From NCBI GenBank assembly GCA_003131315.1, contig PKUV01000082.1, positions 16,619-80,618 on the forward strand: a stretch of 64,000 bases of DNA. Direction: 5' to 3'. The first letter of the stretch is position 1; each line of letters opens with the position of its first letter. Made by a program: the position numbers and the translations under genes. The stretch is from Acidobacteriaceae bacterium. GTDB taxonomy: Bacteria > Acidobacteriota > Terriglobia > Terriglobales > Acidobacteriaceae. Under the pieces are notes generated by a model. The model saw only the letters and a list, made by a program, of their open reading frames with translations, ran no database searches and had not been told where the DNA came from. Shown piece by piece: positions 51,169-59,380 of the stretch.

Positions 51169-51849
51169 ATGCTGAAGCTAATTCTGGCCGACAATCAGGC
51201 GATTTTTCGCGCCGGCATCGCCAAGGTGCTGGCCGTAGAAGACGAAATGCGCATTGTGGCCCAGGCGCAAACTGCCGAGCAGATGTTCATGGCGCTCGAC
51301 AAGTTTCGCGCCGCGGTGCTGATCATTGCCGGAGGTTTCCACTCCGATTTCAACTCCGTCCTCTCGGCTGCCAACAAGAACAAGACCCGCGTCGTCGTCC
51401 TCGCCGACACCGGCGAGAGCGCGCAGCGCTACATGGCGGCGGGCGCCCATGGCGTGGTGTATCGCAACGTGACCAGCTCCGCGCTGGTGGACTGCGTGCG
51501 CAAGATCGCCCGTGGCGAAAACTGGGTGCAGGACGTGGCGGTGCCGAGCGAGCTGACCGAAAACGATATGGTCGGGCTGCGGGTCCGTGACCGGTTGACG
51601 GCCAAGGAACTGCGCATCGTGGCGCTGATTGTGCAGGGATACAAGAACAAGGAAATCGCGACCCAGTTGGGCACGACCGAGCAGGTGATCAAGAACTACC
51701 TGCGCAACGTCTACGACAAGATCGGCGTGTCGGACCGGCTGGAACTGGCGCTGTTCACCATTCACCACCGCATCTTGAACGAAGCCGCGGCCGCCACGGC
51801 AGCCGCAGCCATCCCGCAACCGCCGCAGAGTGCGGGGATTAGCAACTAG
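51169..51849 (+). CDS. LuxR/NarL-type response regulator with degenerate receiver
   Basis: 226 residues from ATG 51169, with GGGAG eight bases upstream; a GTG at 51160 is possible. The N-terminal receiver begins LKLILADNQAIFRAG. The phosphoacceptor position, normally the Asp of VxxxD before the gamma loop, reads AVLIIAGG with no Asp, and the Lys near residues 90-95 is Arg (VVYRN). The C-terminal HTH is standard (LTAKELRIVALIVQGYKNKEIATQLG). The protein therefore probably works without phosphorylation. It is encoded with the PilZ gene. Confidence 0.82.
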   Translation: MLKLILADNQAIFRAGIAKVLAVEDEMRIVAQAQTAEQMFMALDKFRAAVLIIAGGFHSDFNSVLSAANKNKTRVVVLADTGESAQRYMAAGAHGVVYRNVTSSALVDCVRKIARGENWVQDVAVPSELTENDMVGLRVRDRLTAKELRIVALIVQGYKNKEIATQLGTTEQVIKNYLRNVYDKIGVSDRLELALFTIHHRILNEAAAATAAAAIPQPPQSAGISN

Positions 51850-51868
51850 ACCGCTTTCGCTTGAATGA

Positions 51869-51896
51869 CAGAAGGCCGCCTGCGGGCGGCCTTCTG
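51869..51896. terminator. Bidirectional terminator hairpin
   Basis: A perfect 12-bp stem CAGAAGGCCGCC/GGCGGCCTTCTG (51869-51880, 51885-51896) with a TGCG loop lies between the convergent regulator and dehydrogenase genes. A short A/T-rich tail (AATTT) follows. Confidence 0.75.
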
Positions 51897-51928
51897 AATT
51901 TGAGCGATGCCCATCCTTAATCCCGTCC

Positions 51929-53524
51929 CTACCCGATCTTCTCGCCGACGCTCTTGGCTTGCGTGAACAGGTAGAGGTAGTCCGGGCCGCCGGATTTCGA
52001 ATCGGTGCCGGACATGTTGAAGCCGCCGAAGGGGTGCGCGCCCACCATCGCTCCCGTGCACTTGCGGTTCAGGTAGAGGTTGCCAACGTGGAACTCGCGC
52101 ACGGCGCGATCGAGTTTCTCGCGCGAGCTTGAATAGACGGCGCCAGTGAGGCCGAACTCGGTGTCGTTGGCGATTTCGAGGGCGTGGTCGAAGTTGCGCG
52201 ACTTGACCACCACCAGCACCGGTCCGAAGATCTCTTCCTGCTCGAGCGTCGACTTCGCCGGAATGTCGGCAATCACGGTCGGCTGAATGAAGTAGCCTTC
52301 GCCGGCTTTGGTGTCGCGCGCGCCGCCGGTGATGAGGCGTCCATCTTTTTTGCCGATCTCGATGTAGCGGAAAATGTCGTTCATCGAACCTTCGTTGATG
52401 ACGGCAGCCATGTTTGGGTTCACCGTGGGATCGCCAACCGTAATGCGCTCGACGCGGGATTTCAGTTTCTCGATGAACTTGTCGTAGATGCGCTCGTCGA
52501 CAATGGCCCGCGAGCAGGCCGAGCACTTCTGGCCCTGGAAGCCGAAAGCTGCCGCGGCCACGCCTTCGACGGCGGAGTCAATATCGGCGTCGGCATCGAC
52601 GATGGTGGCGTCTTTGCCGCCCATTTCGAGGATGGTGCGCTTGATCCAGAGCTGACCCTTCTGCTGCTGCGCGGCCGTCTGGTTGATGTGCAATCCGACT
52701 TCGCGCGAGCCGGTGAAAGCGATGTAGCGAATCTTCGGATGCGCCACCAGCGCGTCACCGAAGGTCACGCCGCTGCCGGGGCAGAAGTTCACGACGCCTT
52801 CGGGCATTCCGCATTCTTCGAGCAGTTCAACAAACTTCGCCGCCATCGTCGGCGAATCGCTGGACGGCTTCAGCACCACAGTGTTGCCGCTGACGATCGA
52901 AGCGAGCGTCATGCCGGCCATGATGGCGCAGGCAAAATTCCACGGTGGAATCACGGCGCCGACGCCGAGCGGGATGTAGGTCAGCGTGCCGCGCTCGCCC
53001 GGCAGTTGCACGGGCGGTTCCGCCTTGGCGAAGCGCAGGGCCTCGCGAGCGTAGAACTCGCAGAAATCGATGGTCTCGGAGATGTCGGCATCGGCCTCGA
53101 ACCAGTTCTTGGAAACTTCAAACACCAGCCAAGCCATGAATTCGAGCTTGCGCTCGCGCATCACATCGCCCACGCGGAACAAGAGCGAAGCACGCTCCTC
53201 GACCGATGTGCGGCTCCATCCGGCGAAAGCTTTCAAAGCGGCGTTCACGGCGGGCTCGACGTTCTCCTTGCCCGCTTTCTGGTGAACCCCGACCACTTCC
53301 GAAGGCTTGGCGGGATTGATGGAACGGATCTTGTCGGAGGTCTTGGAGCGCTTGCCGCCGACGATCAGGTCGTACTCGCGGCCCAGTTGGCCACGCACTT
53401 TTTCGATGGCGGAGCGCATCTTGCGCACGTTGTCTTCTTTGGTGAAGTCGACGAACGTCTCATTCTTGAACGCACCTTCGTGAAGGCGGACTTGCAGACG
53501 CGGCGGGGCTTCCATGGTTGCCAT
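51929..53524 (-). CDS. pruA: Delta-1-pyrroline-5-carboxylate dehydrogenase (aldehyde dehydrogenase family)
   Basis: 531 residues, close to the length of stand-alone RocA/PruA enzymes. It oxidises glutamate-gamma-semialdehyde, the product of proline or arginine breakdown, to glutamate with NAD+. ALDH motifs are clear: ILEMGGKDATIVDAD (catalytic Glu about residue 300) and GFQGQKCSACSR (catalytic Cys about residue 334). The N-terminus has the KNETFVDF segment of P5CDH. AGGAG precedes the ATG. It lies about 80 bases downstream of the tryptophanase-like gene on the same strand, so the pair may form an amino-acid catabolic unit. Confidence 0.9.
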   Translation of the reverse strand: MATMEAPPRLQVRLHEGAFKNETFVDFTKEDNVRKMRSAIEKVRGQLGREYDLIVGGKRSKTSDKIRSINPAKPSEVVGVHQKAGKENVEPAVNAALKAFAGWSRTSVEERASLLFRVGDVMRERKLEFMAWLVFEVSKNWFEADADISETIDFCEFYAREALRFAKAEPPVQLPGERGTLTYIPLGVGAVIPPWNFACAIMAGMTLASIVSGNTVVLKPSSDSPTMAAKFVELLEECGMPEGVVNFCPGSGVTFGDALVAHPKIRYIAFTGSREVGLHINQTAAQQQKGQLWIKRTILEMGGKDATIVDADADIDSAVEGVAAAAFGFQGQKCSACSRAIVDERIYDKFIEKLKSRVERITVGDPTVNPNMAAVINEGSMNDIFRYIEIGKKDGRLITGGARDTKAGEGYFIQPTVIADIPAKSTLEQEEIFGPVLVVVKSRNFDHALEIANDTEFGLTGAVYSSSREKLDRAVREFHVGNLYLNRKCTGAMVGAHPFGGFNMSGTDSKSGGPDYLYLFTQAKSVGEKIG

Positions 53525-53605
53525 AGGAGATCCTTTCCAGGACGGAACGTTGGGCGCAGAACTACGCGACTGTTGATTTTACACCGGCTTGAGGGTCGCG
53601 GGCAT

Positions 53606-54985
53606 TCAGCGTCGCACGTCGGCTGCTACTTCTGCTGGCTCCGGTTCCAGCTTCGCCGTGAAGTGGCGCAGGAATGGGGCTTCGTAGCTGAGCTTCATGC
53701 CATGAATCTGCTCGCGCTTCTTCCAGACTTCGAGGATGACTTCCACCACGTAGTCGATGTGGCTCTGCGTGTACACGCGGCGGGGAATCGCCAGGCGCAC
53801 CAGGTCCATCTTCGCCGAGGCACCGAACATCAGGGTGCCGATCTCGACGGAGCGGATGCCGCCTTCGAGATAGAGTTCATTGGCGAGCGCAACCGCGGGA
53901 AAGCGATCGGGCGGAATGTGCGGCAGAAAGGCCCGCGCGTCAATGTAGACCGCGTGGCCGCCCGGCGGCTGCACGATGGGCACGCCCTCGGCGGCAATGT
54001 GGTTGCCCAGATATGCGGTCGAGGCGATGCGGTATTCGAGGTAGTCCTCTTGCAGGGCTTCCTGCAATCCTACGGCGATGGCTTCGAGGTCGCGGCCGGC
54101 TAGGCCTCCGTAAGTCGGATAGCCCTCGGTTAGGATCAGCAGGTTCTTCTCCTGCTGCGCCAGCAGATCGTCGTTGGTGCAAAGGAATCCGCCGATGTTC
54201 GCCATACCGTCTTTTTTGGCCGACATGGTGCAGCCGTCGCCGTAGCTGAACATTTCCTGCGCGATCTCTTTCGGCGTTTTCTTCTCGTATGCTTGCTCGC
54301 GAATCTTGATGAAGTAAGAGTTCTCGGCAAAACGGCAGGCATCGAAATAGAGCGGGATGCTATGCTTCCGGCAAACCGCGCTGATCGCTTTGACGTTCTC
54401 CATCGACACCGGCTGGCCGCCGCCGGAGTTGTTGGTCACGGTCAGCATGACCAGAGGCACGCGCTCGCGGCCGACGTTCTGGATAAGAGTGTCGAGCGCG
54501 GCGACGTCCATGTTTCCTTTGAAGGGATGTTTCAGGCTCGGCTGCCGGCCCTCCGGGATGACGAGATCCACCGCCTCCGCGCCGACAAACTCCACGTTCG
54601 CCCGGGTGGTGTCGAAGTGCGTGTTGTTGGGGACGACGTCGCCCTTCTTGCACATCACGCTGAACAGAATGCGCTCGGCCGCACGGCCCTGGTGGGTCGG
54701 GATGACGTGCTTGTAGCCGAAAATATCCTGCACCGACGAGCGGAACCGCTCGAAGCTGCGGCTGCCGGCATAACTCTCATCGCCTTCCATCATGGCCGCC
54801 CACTGGTGGGTGGACATGGCGCCGGTGCCGGAATCGGTGAGCAGGTCGATGAGGACATCGTCCGCGGGCAGGAGGAAAAGGTTGTAGCCTGCGGCGCGGA
54901 GCCGTTGCTCGCGCTGCGTGCGGGTCGTCCAGTGAATGGGTTCGACGCTCTTGATGCGAAACGGTTCAATGATCGTGCGGGGCAT
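53606..54985 (-). CDS. tnaA: Tryptophanase / beta-tyrosinase-type lyase
   Basis: 459 residues of the beta-eliminating PLP lyase family. The fingerprint includes EPFRIKSVEP, DLLTDSGTGAM, IPTHQGRAAE, and the PLP-binding SAKKD (second Lys, about residue 258). It cleaves tryptophan (or tyrosine) to the aromatic ring, pyruvate and ammonia. The CRFAENSYFIK and FDTTRAN blocks look closer to tryptophanase than to tyrosine phenol-lyase, but I cannot separate the two for sure. AAGGAG lies upstream of the ATG. There is no TnaC leader or TnaB permease adjacent. Confidence 0.85.
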   Translation of the reverse strand: MPRTIIEPFRIKSVEPIHWTTRTQREQRLRAAGYNLFLLPADDVLIDLLTDSGTGAMSTHQWAAMMEGDESYAGSRSFERFRSSVQDIFGYKHVIPTHQGRAAERILFSVMCKKGDVVPNNTHFDTTRANVEFVGAEAVDLVIPEGRQPSLKHPFKGNMDVAALDTLIQNVGRERVPLVMLTVTNNSGGGQPVSMENVKAISAVCRKHSIPLYFDACRFAENSYFIKIREQAYEKKTPKEIAQEMFSYGDGCTMSAKKDGMANIGGFLCTNDDLLAQQEKNLLILTEGYPTYGGLAGRDLEAIAVGLQEALQEDYLEYRIASTAYLGNHIAAEGVPIVQPPGGHAVYIDARAFLPHIPPDRFPAVALANELYLEGGIRSVEIGTLMFGASAKMDLVRLAIPRRVYTQSHIDYVVEVILEVWKKREQIHGMKLSYEAPFLRHFTAKLEPEPAEVAADVRR

Positions 54986-55118
54986 GTCGGCTTCTCCTTT
55001 TTACCACATACCCCCCGCCTGCGGATGTCAGTGACTGAGATCACGGGAAGCAGGCCAGAGCGGGAATTCCAGTCTGCTAAAATCCGTTCACAGCGGCAAG
55101 GGGAGCAGGAACCCGTTT

Positions 55119-55718
55119 ATGCACATTCGGCTGATTTTGCTTGTGGCTGCAGTCATCGCGGGACTCGGGGCGGCGGTGCTTCGGCTGACGAGAAAGAAAC
55201 TCGAGAATAAGGTGTGTGCGCATTGCGGAGCACCGGCCATGCATGGTTATTCGAAGGCGGCAGAGTCGGCCCCGGAGCACATCGTGCCGCTGTGTGTCCC
55301 CTGCCTTCTGGAGCGACTGGACGAAGACTACTGCACTTATGACCGACACGCTGTGGTCATTCAGCCGGTGGCCGAATTGCCTTGCTATGTCTTTCGTCCC
55401 AAGAGCGATTGGGACGAACAACTTCGTGCAGAGTTGGACACGCTTCTTGCTGGACTTCAGAACCATTGCTCTTCCTGCACCAACCCCGCGCGCTACCTGT
55501 GGGTCAATGCTCTCGAAGCAGGTCCGGTTGCCAAACTTCCCAAGATGGGTATCACTCACACACTACTCGCGACGAGCGGTGCTCGGCCCATTTCCCTGTG
55601 TGCCCGGTGCTCGGTTCAGCGCATCGCCCGGAGCTTCGCCGGACAAGAGGCAGGATACGTGGAAGTCTGCGGGCCACGCGGCGGCGAAGACGGCCTGGTA
55701 ACGGCGATCGGTTATTAA
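55119..55718 (+). CDS. Small membrane-anchored CxxC-rich protein, unknown function
   Basis: 199 residues. One N-terminal helix (HIRLILLVAAVIAGLGAAVL) is followed by a soluble part with four CxxC pairs: CAHCG, CVPC, CSSC and CARC. This fits two zinc-ribbon-like knuckles. A TRYLW-free core between the pairs gives no family. GGGGAGCAGG lies about ten bases upstream of the ATG. The gene points away from the tryptophanase gene and toward the GH18/NodB/GT2 gene. I do not recognise it. Confidence 0.6.
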   Translation: MHIRLILLVAAVIAGLGAAVLRLTRKKLENKVCAHCGAPAMHGYSKAAESAPEHIVPLCVPCLLERLDEDYCTYDRHAVVIQPVAELPCYVFRPKSDWDEQLRAELDTLLAGLQNHCSSCTNPARYLWVNALEAGPVAKLPKMGITHTLLATSGARPISLCARCSVQRIARSFAGQEAGYVEVCGPRGGEDGLVTAIGY

Positions 55719-55747
55719 AGGAACCTCCGCCCGGCGTGGCGTGAGTC

Positions 55748-58700
55748 CTACGGTACATTCACCGAAGCGCGCCGCTCCGCAGGAACGTAATTCACCGCCG
55801 CCGTGCGCTCCAGCTTGTCCCACGCGAACGGGCGCCCCTGGATGGCGCGCTTCACGGTCCGGAACAGAACCAGAGAAAAGACCTGACGATAGGCAAAGCG
55901 CTGCAACCACACCTGGCTGAGCAGCCAGGCGTCTTCGCGGGCTTCGGGCCGGCGGCGCTCCAAGGCGAAGGCGATCGACGAGGCGATGAAATCAATCACC
56001 AGGAACGCGCCGAAGAAGATCAGCAGCCGCTGGAAGCTGGCCGGATCGTTGGATTCAGGATGAAAGTATTTCTGGACGAAATACCAGATCACGCCGACCA
56101 CAAACATCAGGTCGATGAAGGGCGAGACCAGCGGAAGCAGAATCTGGAAGATGAGGATGTTGGGAAGTGCGACGAATCCCAAAGCGCCCTTGCGCGCGAA
56201 AACGCCGCGATGCTTAAAGACGGCCTGCAGAATTCCGAACGACCAGCGGAAGCGCTGCCGCATGAGCGCGTTGGCACTTGTCGGAGCCTCGGTGAAAGCG
56301 AGCGCCATGTCTTCGTATTCCACGCGATGGCCGTTGCGCAGCAGCGCCATGGTGAGATCGGCGTCTTCGGCGACGGTGTCCACATGGTAGCCGCCCGCTT
56401 CGCGGACCGCCTCGATACGCCAGGCGCCGATCGCGCCCGGCACCACGCTCACCGCGCCCATGGTGTTAAGCGCTCGCCGCTCGAAATTTTGGCTGGTGAT
56501 GTATTCGAGTGCCTGCCAGCGCGTCCAGAGGTTCACGCGGTTCCCGACTTTGGCGTTGCCGGCCACGGCTGCAACTTTCGGATTGAGGAAGTGCGGCACC
56601 ATGCGGATGATCGCATCGGGAGCGATGATGGTATCGGCGTCGATGCCGACGAAGAGTTCCGCATCGCCGATGTGCTCGAGTCCAAAGTTAAGCGCCTCGG
56701 CCTTGCCGCCGTTGGGCTTGGTGAGAATCAATACCCGGCCGGCAGCTTCTTCGGCGGCAAACGCGCGGCGGGCGATTTCCAAAGTGCGATCCTTGGAACC
56801 GTCGTCGATGACGATCACGCGCAGATTGGGATAGTCGGAGTCGAGCGCGCCCTGGATGGTGCGTTCGATGACCTTCTCCTCGTTGTAAGCGGGAATGAGA
56901 ACCGCGACCCGGGGCTGGTAGGCCGCAATTTGCTCGGGCGTTCCATACACATGCGAGCGCACACGGTCATAGATGGCGAGCACGCCGACCGAAATCAGGC
57001 GCCCGGTCATCAGGATGTCCCCCAGGAAAAAAATGACGGTGATGCCCGTCATCGTCGCACTGAAGAGCCAGAAGCCGATCCAATTCAGCCGGGCGGACCA
57101 ATACTCGTTGGCCGGGAGCGGCGGCATGACATCCGCTTTCGTCTTGCCCATCAATTTGTACACGGGGACGAATTCAAATCCGCGGGCTCGGGCGCCGTCG
57201 ATAATCAGCGGGAGCGCCAGCACTGTTCTTTCCCGGTTGCCGCCGCCATCGTGCATGAGAATAATGTTGCCGCACTTCTGATCGTTCGGTTGGCAGGGTG
57301 GCAGGTGGTCGAGCACGCCAGCGGCGATTTGTTGCGGTGTGAGCGCTGGCTCGTCGCTCCAGTCCTTGGGGTCGATCTTGTTGCCGATGGTGATGTAGCC
57401 CATGCTTTGCGTGAGTTCGAGCGGCCGCACCTGGTCCTCCGTGTCGGGCTCCGCATCGACGGAGTACGGCGGACGGAACAGCATGGTGCGAATGCCCAGG
57501 CGGCTGGCGAACAAGCGCCCGGTCAGGTTCAGTTCCACCTTCATGTAGCCGGTGCCAATCGAGCTGATATCGGGATGGGTAAAGGTATGGTTCCCGATTT
57601 CATGACCTTCCCGGTAAACGCGCTGGGTCAAACTGCCGAACTTCTCCGCCTGGATTCCGATCAGGAAGAATGTTCCCGGTACATGCTCGCGTTTAAGGAC
57701 ATCGAGAATTTTCGGGGTCCACTCCGGATCGGGACCGTCGTCGAAGGTCATGGCGAGTTGGTTCTTGCTGGCGCCATAGCGCGCCACACGATACGGCTCG
57801 GGCAGACTCTTAAAGGTTTCGCCGTCGATGAGTCCGGTCTGCTTGTCTATGGTCAGATCGCGCTCGCCGTTGGTAGGCCGCGCCTCGATGTGCAGGATCT
57901 CGCCGTCACCCTCCATGTCGACGTCCTGGCCGGGAGGGACGTCTTTCAATCGATCGGATGCATTGGCTTCTCCGGGCATATCCCACACACGCCACAATGA
58001 GCGGTCTTCCGCGCCCAGTCTCCACAAGGCGAAGGTCTGGATGCCGAGAGTCTGGGCGGCGCGCATCTCGTTCAGCGCAGTCACCGCATCCAGAAACCAG
58101 ACATCGTGGCGGAAGTTATCGTCGTCGAGGTAGCTGAAGTGCGGATTGAGCGCGTCGCCGTCAAAATCAACGTCTTCTTCGGAATCGCGCGACCCGATCC
58201 AGGCTTCCTGCACGGAAACGCTCTTATCCGCCACTCCCGGTGGCAGCTTGCCTTTCTTCGGCCGCTCGACCCAGTCGTACCCGTAGTTGCCGATGGCGCA
58301 GATGAGCTTCTCTTTCGGAATCTCCTTGACGGCAGCCTCAAGGTTCCCCGAGAACCATTCCTGCGAAGCGACGGGGCCAGGGGTTCCGCCCGGGTAGTGC
58401 TCGTCGTAGTTCATGATGACGACGCCATCCACGGCGGACGAAATGGCCACGTAATCAAAATCCTCGTTGCGCACCTGGACGCTGACGTAGAGCTTCATCC
58501 CCTTGGCGTGCAGGTCAGACGAGAGTTCGTTCAGCAGAGCCACGTATCCGGGTTGCCCCTTCTTCGGGAAGGATTCGAAATCGATCATCAGGCCGCGATA
58601 ATGATCGGAGGCAAGAAAAATTCCGATCTCGCGGCGAAACCTGGCGCGCGCTTCCGGATTGTTCAGGAAATCAGCAACGCTCGGAACAAAGTCGGTGCCG

Positions 58701-59263
58701 TCAAAGTTCTGCACCACCGGAAACACTTCCATGTTGGTGTCTTCCGTCTTCAGAAACGGCATTACCTTGTCATCGACGGTATGAACCGTTTGCCCGTGAA
58801 CCACGTCAAACATCGTATTCGTTTCGGTATCCACGGCTTGCAGATGGCCGTCGGGACTGAGAACCTGCAGCCACGTCGGGAAGAGCAAGTCGAACTGGCG
58901 CGCATACTCGCGCAAGGAAGAAAAGCTGGCCGCGTCCCAGGAAACGTAGAATGCGGCGCGCACCCCTTGCTCGGAGTTCAGCATGAGTTGGGAAGGAGCT
59001 TTGCGGGGTTGGCGACGGTGTCCGGCGCGGGCCAGAGTGGCCAGGCGGCGTTTTTCGCGCGCTTTCACCTTTTCGTTTTCTTTCAGAGCGTGGTAGGGGC
59101 GCTTTTCTGTAAGCCAGGAAAGGCCGGGCAGAGGCTCGCTGCGCAGGGCACTGTAGATGAAAAAGATCAACAGCAAGGAAAAAGCCAGGGCGGCCACGTC
59201 GAAAACGCGGCGAATCCGCCTCCAGCGCGCTTGCAAGGGATCGTAAAAAACCTGTTTGGCCAT
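55748..59263 (-). CDS. GH18/NodB/GT2 trifunctional membrane protein
   Basis: 1171 residues. A membrane anchor at about residues 21-40 is followed by a GH18-type barrel at 95-440 (GLMIDFESF, with D228 and E230 as catalytic acids), a NodB deacetylase at about 500-720 (MTFDDGPDP with D508-D509, then GNHTFTH) and a processive GT2 from about 785 (VAVLIPAYNEE, VIDDGS, EDADLTMALL, RQRFRW) with further membrane helices. This combines the activities that PgaB and PgaC supply separately for poly-N-acetylglucosamine, so it may make and partly deacetylate or trim such a polymer. The combination is known but uncommon. Confidence 0.86.
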   Translation of the reverse strand: MAKQVFYDPLQARWRRIRRVFDVAALAFSLLLIFFIYSALRSEPLPGLSWLTEKRPYHALKENEKVKAREKRRLATLARAGHRRQPRKAPSQLMLNSEQGVRAAFYVSWDAASFSSLREYARQFDLLFPTWLQVLSPDGHLQAVDTETNTMFDVVHGQTVHTVDDKVMPFLKTEDTNMEVFPVVQNFDGTDFVPSVADFLNNPEARARFRREIGIFLASDHYRGLMIDFESFPKKGQPGYVALLNELSSDLHAKGMKLYVSVQVRNEDFDYVAISSAVDGVVIMNYDEHYPGGTPGPVASQEWFSGNLEAAVKEIPKEKLICAIGNYGYDWVERPKKGKLPPGVADKSVSVQEAWIGSRDSEEDVDFDGDALNPHFSYLDDDNFRHDVWFLDAVTALNEMRAAQTLGIQTFALWRLGAEDRSLWRVWDMPGEANASDRLKDVPPGQDVDMEGDGEILHIEARPTNGERDLTIDKQTGLIDGETFKSLPEPYRVARYGASKNQLAMTFDDGPDPEWTPKILDVLKREHVPGTFFLIGIQAEKFGSLTQRVYREGHEIGNHTFTHPDISSIGTGYMKVELNLTGRLFASRLGIRTMLFRPPYSVDAEPDTEDQVRPLELTQSMGYITIGNKIDPKDWSDEPALTPQQIAAGVLDHLPPCQPNDQKCGNIILMHDGGGNRERTVLALPLIIDGARARGFEFVPVYKLMGKTKADVMPPLPANEYWSARLNWIGFWLFSATMTGITVIFFLGDILMTGRLISVGVLAIYDRVRSHVYGTPEQIAAYQPRVAVLIPAYNEEKVIERTIQGALDSDYPNLRVIVIDDGSKDRTLEIARRAFAAEEAAGRVLILTKPNGGKAEALNFGLEHIGDAELFVGIDADTIIAPDAIIRMVPHFLNPKVAAVAGNAKVGNRVNLWTRWQALEYITSQNFERRALNTMGAVSVVPGAIGAWRIEAVREAGGYHVDTVAEDADLTMALLRNGHRVEYEDMALAFTEAPTSANALMRQRFRWSFGILQAVFKHRGVFARKGALGFVALPNILIFQILLPLVSPFIDLMFVVGVIWYFVQKYFHPESNDPASFQRLLIFFGAFLVIDFIASSIAFALERRRPEAREDAWLLSQVWLQRFAYRQVFSLVLFRTVKRAIQGRPFAWDKLERTAAVNYVPAERRASVNVP

Positions 59264-59380
59264 CTCGTAGTGGTCCCTTCATCCTAAGGTGAGAGGGGCA
59301 GGGGGTCAAACCCGGTTGTCAGGGCATGTTCTCGGGTCATAGGACTTCCCACCGGGTCGGACCGGAAAGCTGCCATTCCG

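Noticed and set aside
52184..54103. A 639-codon plus-strand frame opposite the dehydrogenase and tryptophanase genes
   Set aside because: It lies antisense to two clear enzyme genes with intact motifs; its translation is low-complexity Arg/His/Gly-rich with no domain, a usual shadow of high-GC coding sequence.
56060..58000. A 646-codon plus-strand frame opposite the GH18/NodB/GT2 gene
   Set aside because: It is antisense to a protein with recognisable catalytic motifs and has no ribosome binding site or domain of its own.
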